Source: Variovorax paradoxus
Lineage (GTDB): Bacteria > Pseudomonadota > Gammaproteobacteria > Burkholderiales > Burkholderiaceae_C
Length of the DNA stretch: 64,000 bases
NCBI RefSeq assembly: GCF_009498455.1
Contig: NZ_CP045644.1
Location: forward strand, 496,001-560,000
Direction: 5' to 3'
Both the position numbers and the translations under genes were made by a program. The notes beneath the pieces were generated by a model. That model ran no database searches and was not told where the DNA came from. It saw only the letters and a program-made list of their open reading frames with translations. This document shows, one piece after another, positions 1-8,676 of this stretch (positions within the stretch are counted from its first letter, which is position 1; the number at the start of each line of letters is the position of its first letter).

Positions 1-1693
1 CGTTCATCATGCGCAGCGTCTGCTGCACGACTTCGCTGAACACGGGCGCCGCGGCGAGGCCGCCGTAGTACTGGCCGTCGCTGGGCTCGTCGATCATCAC
101 CGCGACGATGATGCGCGGCTTCTCGATAGGCGCCATGCCGGTGAACCAGGCGCGGTACTTGTTGCTGGCGTAGCCCTTGCCGACCTGCTTGTGGGCCGTG
201 CCCGACTTGCCGCCGACCGAGTAGCCGACCGTCTGCGCGCGCGTGCCGGTGCCGCCCGGGCCGGCGGCCATCTGCAGCATCTTGCGCACCGCGAGCGCGT
301 TGGACGGCGAGAACACGCGCACGCCGACCGGCGGCTCGGTGTTCTTCAGGATGGTGACCGGGATGATGGAGCCGTCGTGCGCGAACGAGGTGTACGAATG
401 CGCCATCTGGAACAGCGAGGCCGACAGGCCGTAGCCGTAGGCCATGGTGGCCTGCTCGACCGGCTTCCAGGTCTTCCACGGGCGCAGCCGGCCCGTCACG
501 GCACCGGGGAACTGGATCTGCGGCTTCTGGCCGTAGCCGAGGGCGGTGTAGGTGTCCCACATCTCGTGGGGCGTCATCTTCTGGGCGATCTTGAGCGCGC
601 CCACGTTGCTCGACTTCTGGATCACGCCCTCGACCGTCAGCGCCCCGTAGTTGTGGGTGTCGCTGATGGTGAAGCCGCCCAACTGGTAGCGGCCAGGTGC
701 GGTGTCGATGATGGTCGACGGCTTCACGCGCCCGGCCTCCAGCGCCATCGCCACGGTGATGGGCTTCATGGTCGAGCCGGGCTCGAAGGTGTCGGTGAGC
801 GCGCGGTTGCGCAGCTGCTCGCCCGTGAGGTTCTGGCGCTTGTCGGGCACGTAGCTCGGGTAGTTGGCCAATGCCAGCACCTCGCCGGTGGTGCTGTCGA
901 GCACCACCACGCTGCCGGCCTTGGCCTTGCGCGCCGTGACGGCGTCGCGCAGCTTCTGGTAGGCGAAGAACTGCACCTTGCTGTCGACGCTGAGCTGGAT
1001 GTCCTGGCCCTCGACCGGCGGCACCTGCTCGCCCACGCCTTCGACGACGCGGCCCAGCCGGTCCTTGATGACGCGGCGCGAACCGGCCTTGCCGGCCAGC
1101 TCCTTGTTGAACGCCAGCTCGATGCCTTCCTGGCCGTTGTCTTCCACGTTGGTGAAACCCACCACGTGCGCCGCGGCCTCGCCCTCGGGGTACTGGCGCT
1201 TGTATTCCTTGCGCTGGTAGATGCCCTTGAGGTTGAGCGCCGCGATCTGCTTGGCAATGGGCTCGTCGACCTGGCGCTTGATCCAGACGAAGGTCTTGTC
1301 TTCGTCTTCGAGCTTCTTGTCGAAGTCCTTCTGCGGCATGCCGAGCAGCCTGGCCACCTGCTTGAGCTTGGCGCGCACCTCGGGGTCGTCGCGCTCCACG
1401 TCTTCGGGAATGGCCCAGATGCTGGGCGCCACCACGCTGGACGCGAGGATGAGCCCGTTGCGGTCGAGGATGCGGCCGCGGTTGGCCGGCAGCTCCAGCG
1501 TGCGCGCAAAACGCACCTCGCCCTGGCGCTGGAAGAAGCTGTTGTTGAAGACCTGCACGTACGCGGCCCGCCCCGCCAGCATGACGAAGCCGAAGGCGAT
1601 GCCGGCGACGATGAACTTGCTGCGCCACACCGGCGTCTTGCTCGCGAGCAAGGGGCTGGTGGTGTAGCGCACGCTGCGGTTGCCGCGGCTCAT
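1..1693 (-). CDS. ftsI: Peptidoglycan transpeptidase FtsI (PBP3), 3' end outside window
   Basis: Septal class B penicillin-binding protein that cross-links peptidoglycan during division from the inner membrane. The frame starts with ATG at 1693 and runs off the left edge; about 564 codons are visible. A single membrane segment lies near residues 22-45. The serine motif STMK is near residue 305, SSN near 360 and KSGT near 494, so all three penicillin-binding motifs are present. The start overlaps the ftsL stop as ATGA, which indicates translational coupling. It is the last visible gene of the mraZ-rsmH-ftsL-ftsI series. Confidence 0.95.
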   Translation of the reverse strand, partial: MSRGNRSVRYTTSPLLASKTPVWRSKFIVAGIAFGFVMLAGRAAYVQVFNNSFFQRQGEVRFARTLELPANRGRILDRNGLILASSVVAPSIWAIPEDVERDDPEVRAKLKQVARLLGMPQKDFDKKLEDEDKTFVWIKRQVDEPIAKQIAALNLKGIYQRKEYKRQYPEGEAAAHVVGFTNVEDNGQEGIELAFNKELAGKAGSRRVIKDRLGRVVEGVGEQVPPVEGQDIQLSVDSKVQFFAYQKLRDAVTARKAKAGSVVVLDSTTGEVLALANYPSYVPDKRQNLTGEQLRNRALTDTFEPGSTMKPITVAMALEAGRVKPSTIIDTAPGRYQLGGFTISDTHNYGALTVEGVIQKSSNVGALKIAQKMTPHEMWDTYTALGYGQKPQIQFPGAVTGRLRPWKTWKPVEQATMAYGYGLSASLFQMAHSYTSFAHDGSIIPVTILKNTEPPVGVRVFSPSNALAVRKMLQMAAGPGGTGTRAQTVGYSVGGKSGTAHKQVGKGYASNKYRAWFTGMAPIEKPRIIVAVMIDEPSDGQYYGGLAAAPVFSEVVQQTLRMMN

Positions 1694-2034
1694 CGGGTGG
1701 GCCTCGCGGTGGCGGCGCCGGGCTTGGGCGGCGTGGTGGGCGGCAGCGGTGCGATGGCCGGGATCACCGAGCCGTCGGGGCGCACGTACTGGGTGATGGC
1801 CGGCGAGGCCGTGCGCATCTGCAGCTGTTCCTTGGCGAGCTTCTCCACGCGCAGCGGCGTGGCCTGGGCGCGCTTTTCCACCTGCAGGCGGTCATGCTCG
1901 GTTTCGAGCTTGCGCGTCTCCTGCTGGGCGCGGTCGAACTCCGTGTAGAGCTGGCGCGACTGGTACTGGGTGTGCACAAGGTACAAAGCCGTCGCAATGA
2001 CGGCCAGCAGAAGGAGCAGGTTGATCCGCGCCAT
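1690..2034 (-). CDS. ftsL: Cell division protein FtsL
   Basis: Small bitopic protein of 114 residues that joins FtsB and FtsQ in the divisome. A membrane helix occupies about residues 4-20 after a very short cytoplasmic end, followed by a glutamine/glutamate-rich coiled coil (about 22-70) and a proline-rich tail. Sequence conservation in FtsL is low, so the call rests on size, topology and its place between rsmH and ftsI. It starts 2 bases after the rsmH stop and its stop overlaps the ftsI start. Confidence 0.9.
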   Translation of the reverse strand: MARINLLLLLAVIATALYLVHTQYQSRQLYTEFDRAQQETRKLETEHDRLQVEKRAQATPLRVEKLAKEQLQMRTASPAITQYVRPDGSVIPAIAPLPPTTPPKPGAATARPTR

Positions 2035-2036
2035 GG

Positions 2037-2960
2037 CTACCCGGCTTCCGTGCGTTCGGCCACCCGAAGGATGGCGCTGCGCGAGCGCGGGTTGCCGCGC
2101 ACTTCTTCTTCGGACGGCTTGATGCGCTCGAGCGCGTGCAGCTTCATCACCTTGGGCGCAGCGAAGGGCGCGCGGCGGTCGTAGACCTCCTTCGAGTGCT
2201 TGGCGATGAACTGCTTGACGATGCGGTCTTCGAGCGAATGGAAGCTGATTACCGCGAGCCGGCCGCCGGGCGCGAGCACCGACAGGCTGGCTTCTAGCGC
2301 TTGTTGCAGCTCCTCAAGCTCGGCGTTGATGAAAATCCGAAAAGCCTGAAATGTGCGCGTTGCAGGGTTCTGGCCCTGCTCGCGGGTTTTGACCGTGCCA
2401 GCCACGAGCTCGGCCAGTTCGGTGGTGGTTGAAATTGCGCCCCGTTCTTGTCTGCGAGCAACAATCGCCTTTGCAATCTGAACAGCAAACCGTTCTTCGC
2501 CATAGTCACGGATCACCTCTGCAATTTGTTGAAGTTCGGCCGTTGCCAGCCACTCGGCCACGCTCTCGCCGCGCGTGGTGTCCATGCGCATGTCGAGCGG
2601 ACCGTCGAAACGAAAACTGAAGCCGCGCACCGGGTTGTCGATTTGCGGCGAACTCACGCCCAGGTCCATCAGCAGGCCGTTGACGCTGGCGTCGGGCAAT
2701 TCGCCCAGCGAGCGGAATCCCTGGTGGCGGATAGAAAAACGCGCATCCGAGATGCGCGCTGCTTCGGCCACTGCTTCCGCATCCTTGTCGAATGCGATGA
2801 GCCTGCCTTCCGGCGCCAGCCGCGCGAGGATGGCGCGCGCATGCCCCCCGCGTCCGAAGGTGGCATCCACGTACGTGCCCGTGGCTGCCGCGCTGCCGGA
2901 AAGAAGTGCTTCCACCGCCTCGTTCAACAAGACGGTCGTGTGGGTCAGGGGGGTGTTCAC
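2037..2960 (-). CDS. rsmH: 16S rRNA (cytosine(1402)-N(4))-methyltransferase RsmH
   Basis: S-adenosylmethionine-dependent enzyme that methylates N4 of C1402 in 16S rRNA (formerly MraW). The protein has 307 residues, normal for the family. The cofactor-binding motif [10 protein letters not shown] lies at residues 32-41; [12 protein letters not shown] and the late FHSLEDR motif are both present. It follows mraZ by 8 bases and is read with it and the fts genes. The central part (about 2290-2530) is visibly less GC-rich than its surroundings but the frame is intact. Confidence 0.97.
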   Translation of the reverse strand: MNTPLTHTTVLLNEAVEALLSGSAAATGTYVDATFGRGGHARAILARLAPEGRLIAFDKDAEAVAEAARISDARFSIRHQGFRSLGELPDASVNGLLMDLGVSSPQIDNPVRGFSFRFDGPLDMRMDTTRGESVAEWLATAELQQIAEVIRDYGEERFAVQIAKAIVARRQERGAISTTTELAELVAGTVKTREQGQNPATRTFQAFRIFINAELEELQQALEASLSVLAPGGRLAVISFHSLEDRIVKQFIAKHSKEVYDRRAPFAAPKVMKLHALERIKPSEEEVRGNPRSRSAILRVAERTEAG

Positions 2961-2968
2961 GGGGCTCC

Positions 2969-3397
2969 TCAGAACGCGAAGTCCTGAAACACATCCGGCA
3001 TCTCGCCCTGGGTGGCCTCGGCCTCCTTGGCCTCGTAGGTCGCCTTGTCCCAGAGCTCGAAGTGGTTGCCCATGCCCAGCAGCAGCGTTTCGCGGTTGAT
3101 GCCGGTGGCGGCGCGCAGCTCGGGCGACACCAGCACGCGGCCGGTGCCGTCCATCTCGACGTCCATCGCGTTACCGAGGAAGACGCGCTTCCACCACTGC
3201 GCCGACATCGGCAGCGCAGCAATGCGCTCGCGGAATTTTTCCCATTCGGGACGGGGGAACACCATCAGGCATCCGTGCGGATGCTTGGTGATCGTGAGCT
3301 GGCCGCCCGCCGTGGCGCTCAGGACGTCGCGATGCCGGGTCGGCACGGAGAGCCGCCCCTTGGCATCCAGACTGAGCGATGAAGCGCCTTGAAACAC
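2969..3397 (-). CDS. mraZ: Division/cell-wall cluster transcriptional regulator MraZ
   Basis: Ring-forming regulator of the dcw cluster, built from two AbrB-like swapped-hairpin repeats. I place the start at the GTG at 3397, giving 142 residues beginning [15 protein letters not shown], the usual MraZ N-terminus and length. An upstream ATG at 3466 in the same frame would add 23 residues of poor character and would put the coding region over the operator boxes at 3454-3486. First gene of the operon leading to ftsI and probably autoregulated. Confidence 0.93.
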   Translation of the reverse strand: MFQGASSLSLDAKGRLSVPTRHRDVLSATAGGQLTITKHPHGCLMVFPRPEWEKFRERIAALPMSAQWWKRVFLGNAMDVEMDGTGRVLVSPELRAATGINRETLLLGMGNHFELWDKATYEAKEAEATQGEMPDVFQDFAF

Positions 3398-3453
3398 GAC
3401 CACGAAACCCCTGTGGTGGGAGGTGCCGCGACACCCGAAAGGGGCGTTGCCCG

Positions 3454-3486
3454 CACTTTTTCCCACTTAACTGCACTTTTTTCCAC
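3454..3486 (-). promoter_or_regulatory. MraZ operator: four GTG(G/C) boxes, 10-bp period
   Basis: On the minus strand four boxes beginning GTGG or GTGC start at 3486, 3476, 3466 and 3456, so the spacing is exactly 10 bp: GTGGAA, GTGCAG, GTGGGA and GTGCGG. MraZ is known to bind TGGG-type direct repeats spaced 10 bp upstream of its own gene. Two of the four boxes fit well and two are degenerate. The site lies about 60-90 bases before the mraZ start. Confidence 0.8.
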
Positions 3487-3512
3487 TGTAGCAGGAAACA
3501 CTTGCGACGCAA
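3485..3512 (-). promoter_or_regulatory. Candidate sigma70 promoter of mraZ
   Basis: On the minus strand TTGCGT (3507-3512) and TACAGT (3485-3490) are separated by 16 bases. The -10 element abuts the first MraZ box, so bound MraZ would block the transcription start, as known in other bacteria. The elements match the consensus only moderately; the position relative to the operator is the main support. Confidence 0.5.
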
Positions 3513-3555
3513 CTGGGGCTCGAGGGTATTTTTTGTAATGGAATCAACGACTTAG

Positions 3556-3583
3556 CGCCGATTTCCAAACCTGGAAATCGGCG
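3556..3583. repeat. Perfect 11-bp inverted repeat between hslU and mraZ
   Basis: CGCCGATTTCC and its exact reverse complement are separated by 6 bases. There is no run of T on either side, so it is not a standard Rho-independent terminator. A weaker hairpin (CACGCA / TGCGTG) follows at about 3612-3633. The 3467-3670 gap otherwise holds only the mraZ promoter and operator. It could slow read-through from hslU or bind a protein. Confidence 0.6.
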
Positions 3584-3670
3584 AATTGTGTTGAGAATGA
3601 AGTACTTAGCTCACGCAGTGAAAGTGATGCGTGAAGGACGACCCCGTTACAGGGGCCGAGGGAGGCGGCT

Positions 3671-4999
3671 TCAGAGGATGAAGCGCGAAAGGTCTTCGTC
3701 GTGACTTAGTGCCGCAAGGCGCTCGTCGACATAAGCGGCATCGATGCGGACCGTCTGACCCTCGATGCGGGTGGCGTCGAAGCTTACCTCATCGAGCAGG
3801 CGCTCCATGACGGTCGACAAACGGCGTGCGCCGATGTTCTCGGTGCGCTCGTTCACCTCGAAGGCGATGGCCGCCAGCCGCGTGATGCCGTCGGGCGTGA
3901 AGTCGAGCGTCACGCCTTCGGTGGCCAGCAGCGCCTGGTACTGCTTCACGAGCGACGCACGGGTCTGCGTGAGGATGCTCTCGAAGTCCGACACCGAGAG
4001 CGATTGCAGCTCGACGCGGATCGGAAAGCGCCCCTGCAGCTCGGGAATCAGGTCGCTCGGCTTGCTCAGGTGGAAGGCGCCGCTCGCGATGAACAGCATG
4101 TGGTCGGTGCGCACCACGCCGTACTTGGTCGACACCGCCGTGCCCTCCACGAGCGGCAGCAGGTCGCGCTGCACGCCCTGGCGCGAGACGTCGGAGCCCT
4201 GCGCTTCGCTGCGCGTGGCGACCTTGTCGATCTCGTCGATGAACACGATGCCGTTCTGCTCGGCGTTGGCAATGGCCTGCGTGCGGATCTCGTCCTCGTT
4301 GACCAGCTTGGCGGCCTCTTCGTCGATCAGCAGGCGCATCGCCTCGGCGATCTTGAGCTTGCGCGTCTTGCGCTTGCCGCCACCCATCTGGCCGAACATG
4401 CCGCGCAGTTGCTCGGTCATTTCCTCCATGCCGGCCGGGCCCATGATCTCGAGCGGCGCACGGGTCTCGGCGAGGTCGAGCTCGATTTCCTTGTCGTCGA
4501 GCTGGTGCTCGCGCAGCTTTTTGCGGAAGGCCTGGCGCGTGGGGTTGGGGCTGTCGAGTGCGGGCGCAGCGCCATCGACGCCACGTGCCGGAGGCAGCAA
4601 CGCGTCGAGAATGCGTTCTTCGGCCGCGTCTTCGGCGCGCGCACGCACCTTCACGCTTTCGGATTCGCGCGTCTGCTTGACGGCGATTTCGGCGAGGTCG
4701 CGAATGATCGAATCGACGTCCTTGCCCACGTAGCCCACCTCGGTGAACTTGGTGGCCTCGACCTTGATGAACGGCGCGTCGGCCAGACGGGCCAGGCGGC
4801 GGGCGATTTCGGTCTTGCCGACGCCCGTCGGGCCGATCATGAGGATGTTCTTCGGCGTGATCTCGTGGCGCAGCGTGTCGTCGACCTTCTGGCGGCGCCA
4901 GCGGTTGCGCAGCGCAATGGCCACGGCACGTTTGGCGGCGGGCTGGCCGACGATGTGGTTGTCGAGCTCGGAGACGATTTCCTGGGGGGTCATGGACAT
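3671..4999 (-). CDS. hslU: ATP-dependent protease ATPase subunit HslU
   Basis: AAA+ unfoldase ring that feeds substrates to the HslV peptidase in the cytoplasm. It has 442 residues. Walker A GPTGVGKT is at 56-63 and Walker B VFIDEID lies near the middle after the family-specific I-domain insertion. The C-terminus DLSRFIL is the conserved tail that docks into HslV. The start is 2 bases after the hslV stop, so the pair is cotranscribed. No frame damage is seen. Confidence 0.97.
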   Translation of the reverse strand: MSMTPQEIVSELDNHIVGQPAAKRAVAIALRNRWRRQKVDDTLRHEITPKNILMIGPTGVGKTEIARRLARLADAPFIKVEATKFTEVGYVGKDVDSIIRDLAEIAVKQTRESESVKVRARAEDAAEERILDALLPPARGVDGAAPALDSPNPTRQAFRKKLREHQLDDKEIELDLAETRAPLEIMGPAGMEEMTEQLRGMFGQMGGGKRKTRKLKIAEAMRLLIDEEAAKLVNEDEIRTQAIANAEQNGIVFIDEIDKVATRSEAQGSDVSRQGVQRDLLPLVEGTAVSTKYGVVRTDHMLFIASGAFHLSKPSDLIPELQGRFPIRVELQSLSVSDFESILTQTRASLVKQYQALLATEGVTLDFTPDGITRLAAIAFEVNERTENIGARRLSTVMERLLDEVSFDATRIEGQTVRIDAAYVDERLAALSHDEDLSRFIL

Positions 5000-5001
5000 G
5001 G

Positions 5002-5547
5002 TCAGAGCGCTTCCACCGTGTGGTTCATGTTCGTGTAAATGCAGATTTCTCCGGCGATCGCCAGCGATTTGCGCACGATCTGCTCGGCCGAAAGGTCGGT
5101 GTTGTCGATCAGCGCCTTGGCCGCCGATTGGGCGTACGCGCCGCCCGAACCGATGGCGATCACGCCGTCTTCAGGCTCCAACACGTCGCCATTGCCGGTG
5201 ATGATGAGCGAGGTCGTGGCGTCGGCCACGGCCAGCATGGCCTCGAGCTTGCGCAGCACGCGGTCGGTGCGCCAATCTTTGGTGAGTTCGACCGCTGCGC
5301 GGGTCAGGTGGCCCTGGTGCTTTTCGAGCTTGGCCTCGAAACGCTCGAAGAGCGTGAAGGCATCGGCGGTGGCGCCGGCGAATCCCGCCAGGACCTTGCC
5401 GTGATAGAGCCGCCGCACCTTGCGCGCCGTGCCTTTGATGACGATGTTGCCGAGAGTGACCTGCCCGTCCCCGCCAATGGCGACCTGATCGCCTTGGGGG
5501 GTCTTGCGGCGCACGCTCACGATGGTGGTGCCGTGAAACTGTTCCAT
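5002..5547 (-). CDS. hslV: ATP-dependent protease proteolytic subunit HslV
   Basis: Proteasome-like N-terminal-threonine peptidase, partner of HslU. I start at the ATG at 5547 (181 residues, [14 protein letters not shown]), which fits the family length; a longer frame from 5598 adds 17 unrelated residues. The catalytic threonine is the first of the TT pair, so six residues should be removed on maturation, a slightly longer propeptide than the single Met in E. coli. [11 protein letters not shown] in the second half is typical of the family. Confidence 0.96.
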   Translation of the reverse strand: MEQFHGTTIVSVRRKTPQGDQVAIGGDGQVTLGNIVIKGTARKVRRLYHGKVLAGFAGATADAFTLFERFEAKLEKHQGHLTRAAVELTKDWRTDRVLRKLEAMLAVADATTSLIITGNGDVLEPEDGVIAIGSGGAYAQSAAKALIDNTDLSAEQIVRKSLAIAGEICIYTNMNHTVEAL

Positions 5548-5609
5548 CGCAGCCATCTGGGGATGGGCCCCGCCAATGCAACCCCTGCGGTCGGACAAGC
5601 TGCTGGCGG

Positions 5610-5635
5610 AAAAAACCGCGGCGCAGAGGCCGCGG
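5610..5635 (-). terminator. Rho-independent terminator after the dksA-STAS pair
   Basis: On the minus strand a 7-bp stem (CCGCGGC / GCCGCGG) with a 6-base loop is followed by six T. It lies 18 bases beyond the stop of the STAS-like gene and before hslV, separating the two transcripts. Confidence 0.85.
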
Positions 5636-5652
5636 ACACCCCTGTTACGGGG

Positions 5653-7293
5653 TCAGTTCTTGCGGACAGCGACCGTGGCGTGGTCGGTGATGCCGATCAG
5701 CCCGAACAGCGCCGCAATCAGCCGGTGCGCATCGACGAACTGCACCCGCTCGCCATTCGCGTCCCGCTCGCGGACCCAGCTCAGCAGCGTGCCGGCCGCC
5801 GCCAGGTCCATGCGCAGCAGGGCCGCGCACGAGATGACCGGCGCCGTCGTGTGGCGCAGGTCGTGGTCCAGGCGCTGCCAGCACGACAGCGAATCGCCGC
5901 GCAGGTCGCCCGCCAGCGCGGCAAAGCCGCTGTCGGTGGACGGGAAGCTCTCGGAATCGCCCCCGACCGACAGCAGCGACCACACCGAGCTCGGCCGGCT
6001 CGCCGGCGGCGCGGCCAGCGAGGTGCACTCGCCCTTCGGGTCCTGCCAGGACGGCGGCGACACCTCGTAGGTGATGCAGTAGTTGAGCGCCACCAGCTCG
6101 AAGTCGTCGGGCATGTGCAGCATGCGCAGCGTCGCGAGGCGCAGCTGCCACCAGGCGTCGTCGGGATGGCGCTCGTTGTTGGGCGTGGCCGCGGCCAGCA
6201 CGGCCAGGAGCTGCGAGGCGCCGAAGAAGCGCAGCTGCACCGGCGAATCGGACCAGTGCGTGAACAGGATGCGCAGCGGCGCGACCGCGGGCGGATCGAT
6301 GTCGGTGAGCGCGCGCCAGTCGAGCGTCCAGACCATGCCGGCCTGCGAGAGCGCCCGCGTGAGCGCCATGAGCCCCTCGCGCGTCAGGTGTGCGGGGCTG
6401 ACCCAGTCGGCGGCGCCCGTCGTATCGGAGGCCGCTTCGGCGTCTTCGCTGGCCGTGACGGCCTTCACGCTGCGTGCGAGCTCGTCGAGCGAGACCCAGT
6501 CGGGCCCCATGCGCTTCATGCGCTGCGCGTAACGCATGCGGGCGGCCGCGAACTTGGCGGCGTCGCCGGTGGCACGGTACAGGTCGAACAGCGCGCGCCA
6601 GCGGGCGTCGTCGCGCTCCACCGTGGCGGCTGCGGCGCCGTCGTCGGTGGAGAGCGCGCTTTCGGCGGCCAGGGCCTGCAGCAGGATGGCTTCGGCGCCG
6701 GTGTCGTCGCCGTGCGCGAAGCGGATCACCGCTTCTTCGAGCGCGCCGTCGTGGGCGAGCCGGGACGGCTGCGGCGCGGGCACGGCTGCCGCGGCAACAA
6801 CCTGCGGAGCCGCGGCTGCAGGCGCTGCAGCGGCCGGCAACGGGTCACCGCCACTGTCGACCGGCGGCAGCGTCTCAGCGCCCGCGTCGGGCGGCGGATT
6901 GACCAGCGTCTCGCCATTCGGCCCGCGGCCCTTCCACCACTGCTGCGACATCTGCTCTTCGATCTCGTCGATCTTCTTGAGCGTGAGCGCGCGGCCTTCG
7001 GGCTTTTCGGAGGTGCTGTTGAGGTTGAACGACGACGGCGTGACCGTGGCCTCGAAGGCATGGGCCGCCGCCTCGCGTTGGCGCAGCTTGCGCAGCATGT
7101 CGAACTCGCGGCGGCGCACGAAGTCGTTGCGCTGGCGCCGCTCGATCATTTCCTTCAGCATCTCGCGGCTGTAGGTCTGCTCGGGCAACGACGAGTCGGA
7201 GGACGGGGCGTCCAGCTCCGACCAGTCTTTCAGGGGATTCCGAACGAACTTGGCCACCTTCGAAAAAAGGCGGCCTGATTCTTCCTTTGGCAT
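5653..7293 (-). CDS. STAS-like domain protein, function unknown
   Basis: A 546-residue cytoplasmic protein with no signal peptide or membrane segment. The first 100 residues are charged and probably helical, then an alanine/proline-rich low-complexity region (about 125-175). Two later parts (about 315-400 and 455-546) have the alternating strand-helix pattern of STAS or MlaB-like domains, for example WTLDWRAL and ISCAALLRMDLAAAG. STAS domains act as regulatory or binding modules, so it may be a partner-switch or scaffold protein. It lies 48 bases after dksA and before hslVU. The domain call is by pattern only. Confidence 0.6.
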   Translation of the reverse strand: MPKEESGRLFSKVAKFVRNPLKDWSELDAPSSDSSLPEQTYSREMLKEMIERRQRNDFVRRREFDMLRKLRQREAAAHAFEATVTPSSFNLNSTSEKPEGRALTLKKIDEIEEQMSQQWWKGRGPNGETLVNPPPDAGAETLPPVDSGGDPLPAAAAPAAAAPQVVAAAAVPAPQPSRLAHDGALEEAVIRFAHGDDTGAEAILLQALAAESALSTDDGAAAATVERDDARWRALFDLYRATGDAAKFAAARMRYAQRMKRMGPDWVSLDELARSVKAVTASEDAEAASDTTGAADWVSPAHLTREGLMALTRALSQAGMVWTLDWRALTDIDPPAVAPLRILFTHWSDSPVQLRFFGASQLLAVLAAATPNNERHPDDAWWQLRLATLRMLHMPDDFELVALNYCITYEVSPPSWQDPKGECTSLAAPPASRPSSVWSLLSVGGDSESFPSTDSGFAALAGDLRGDSLSCWQRLDHDLRHTTAPVISCAALLRMDLAAAGTLLSWVRERDANGERVQFVDAHRLIAALFGLIGITDHATVAVRKN

Positions 7294-7341
7294 TCAGAGA
7301 AGGTTATCGAAAGCGCGGATTTCGCTCTACCTTGCAGCCGT

Positions 7342-8334
7342 TCAATCCCCGAACATTTTCTGTTTCAGCTCGCGGCGCTGCTGCGCTTCGAGCGAGAGCG
7401 TGGCGGTCGGGCGGGCCAGCAGGCGGCCGACGCCGATGGGCTCGCCGGTCTCGTCGCAGTAGCCGTAGTCGCCGGCGTCGATGCGCTGGATCGACTGCTC
7501 GATCTTCTTGAGCAGCTTGCGTTCGCGGTCGCGCGTGCGCAGTTCGAGCGCGTGCTCTTCCTCGATGGTGGCGCGGTCGGCCGGGTCGGGCACGACCACG
7601 GTGTCTTCGCGCAGATGCTCGGTGGTTTCACCGGCGTTTTCCAGGATGCCACGCTTCAGTTCCACCAGCTTCAGGCGGAAGAACGCCATCTGCTTTTCGT
7701 TCATGTACTCGTCGTCGGGCATGGCGATGACTTCGGCATCGCTCAGCTCGGCGGCGGTCTTGGCCTTCCAGTTGTTGACCAGCTTCGGGTCTTTCTTGAC
7801 GGCCAGCGGCGGCGGCGGCACCAGCGCGGTGGAAGGCGCCTGCGAGAAGCTGGATTTGGCGGCGGTCGAGGCCACGGATTGGGGCATCGAGGGCACGGTC
7901 AGTTGCGACAGCCGGGACACGCGGCCACCACGCGCGGCGGGAGCGGGCGTAGCGGGGATCGTGGGTGTCGCCGGGGCGGAAGAAGAGGCGGCAGCCGTTT
8001 TTTTCATGGGGGTCGGGGGAGCAGAAAGGGTGGCCGCAGGACGGCCGACCGGTTGGGATGACGCAGGCGCCGCGCCCGCGGACTTGGTTGCGGGCTGGGC
8101 GGACTTCTTGGCAGCCGCGGTCCCGGTCTTGGCCGGGGTTGCCGCTGGCTTTTTGACAGCGCTTTTCTCTTTCGCGGCAGGGGCGGCAGCAGCGGTGGCA
8201 GAAACCTTCTTCGTCGCGGGTACAGCCTTCACAGCCGTCGCCTTCTTTGCGGCGGGCTTGGTGGCTGGCGTGGCCTTGGCGGCGGGTTTCTTCACGGTGA
8301 CTGGCTCCTTGTACGAACTGGAACGCGCTTTCAC
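7342..8334 (-). CDS. dksA: DksA-type RNA polymerase-binding factor with long basic tail
   Basis: DksA acts with ppGpp in the RNA polymerase secondary channel. The C-terminal 140 residues contain the coiled coil and the YCDETGEPIG...ARPTATL region. Only one of the four usual zinc cysteines (C293) remains, as in the cysteine-poor DksA forms known in other proteobacteria, so zinc binding is unlikely. The first 190 residues are an alanine/lysine/proline repeat like histone H1 tails, making the protein 330 residues against about 150 in E. coli. It starts at ATG 8334. The next gene in the same direction is the STAS-like protein. Confidence 0.88.
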   Translation of the reverse strand: MKARSSSYKEPVTVKKPAAKATPATKPAAKKATAVKAVPATKKVSATAAAAPAAKEKSAVKKPAATPAKTGTAAAKKSAQPATKSAGAAPASSQPVGRPAATLSAPPTPMKKTAAASSSAPATPTIPATPAPAARGGRVSRLSQLTVPSMPQSVASTAAKSSFSQAPSTALVPPPPLAVKKDPKLVNNWKAKTAAELSDAEVIAMPDDEYMNEKQMAFFRLKLVELKRGILENAGETTEHLREDTVVVPDPADRATIEEEHALELRTRDRERKLLKKIEQSIQRIDAGDYGYCDETGEPIGVGRLLARPTATLSLEAQQRRELKQKMFGD

Positions 8335-8676
8335 TGGGTGTCTCCTCCCAAGGGAGCCGTCGCGGGTGTCAGGCCGCGTCGGCTCACGTTGTCGGGGGCG
8401 TCCTCAGTGGTGAACCCCGGGGTTATACCCCCGAAAGCCCGCCAAAAACCCTCGGCGCCCCGTGCCGTAAGTCATATCTCGCCGCTGTGGGCGAAGCATG
8501 GCTCCCGGAACAGGCGCGCGATTGTATAGAGAACTCGAAACGCAGCGCCATGGGGTCGCGCACTGCCCTGCTCCGGTAGCATCGCGCGGCGCCGCCGGCG
8601 GAGGCGGCGCAGGCAAGGCGTGTGCTCCGGGAGGCGCCGCGCCCGCCATTCAAATACAACCGATCGGGAAGAAATC
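8335..8676. other. Intergenic region between dksA and the DUF945 gene
   Basis: A 342-base divergent gap that should hold the promoters of dksA (minus) and the DUF945 gene (plus). A short palindrome AACCCCGGGGTT is present near 8412-8423 with TATAAC just upstream on the minus strand. I could not find a convincing -35 element or a structured RNA. Confidence 0.4.

Noticed and set aside
191..1948. 585-codon open frame on the plus strand opposite ftsI and ftsL
   Set aside because: Shadow of real genes in high-GC sequence; histidine/arginine/alanine-biased translation with no family motif.
5548..5609. Heat-shock promoter before hslV
   Set aside because: CTTGTC and possible -10 sequences are present but spacing and matches are poor.
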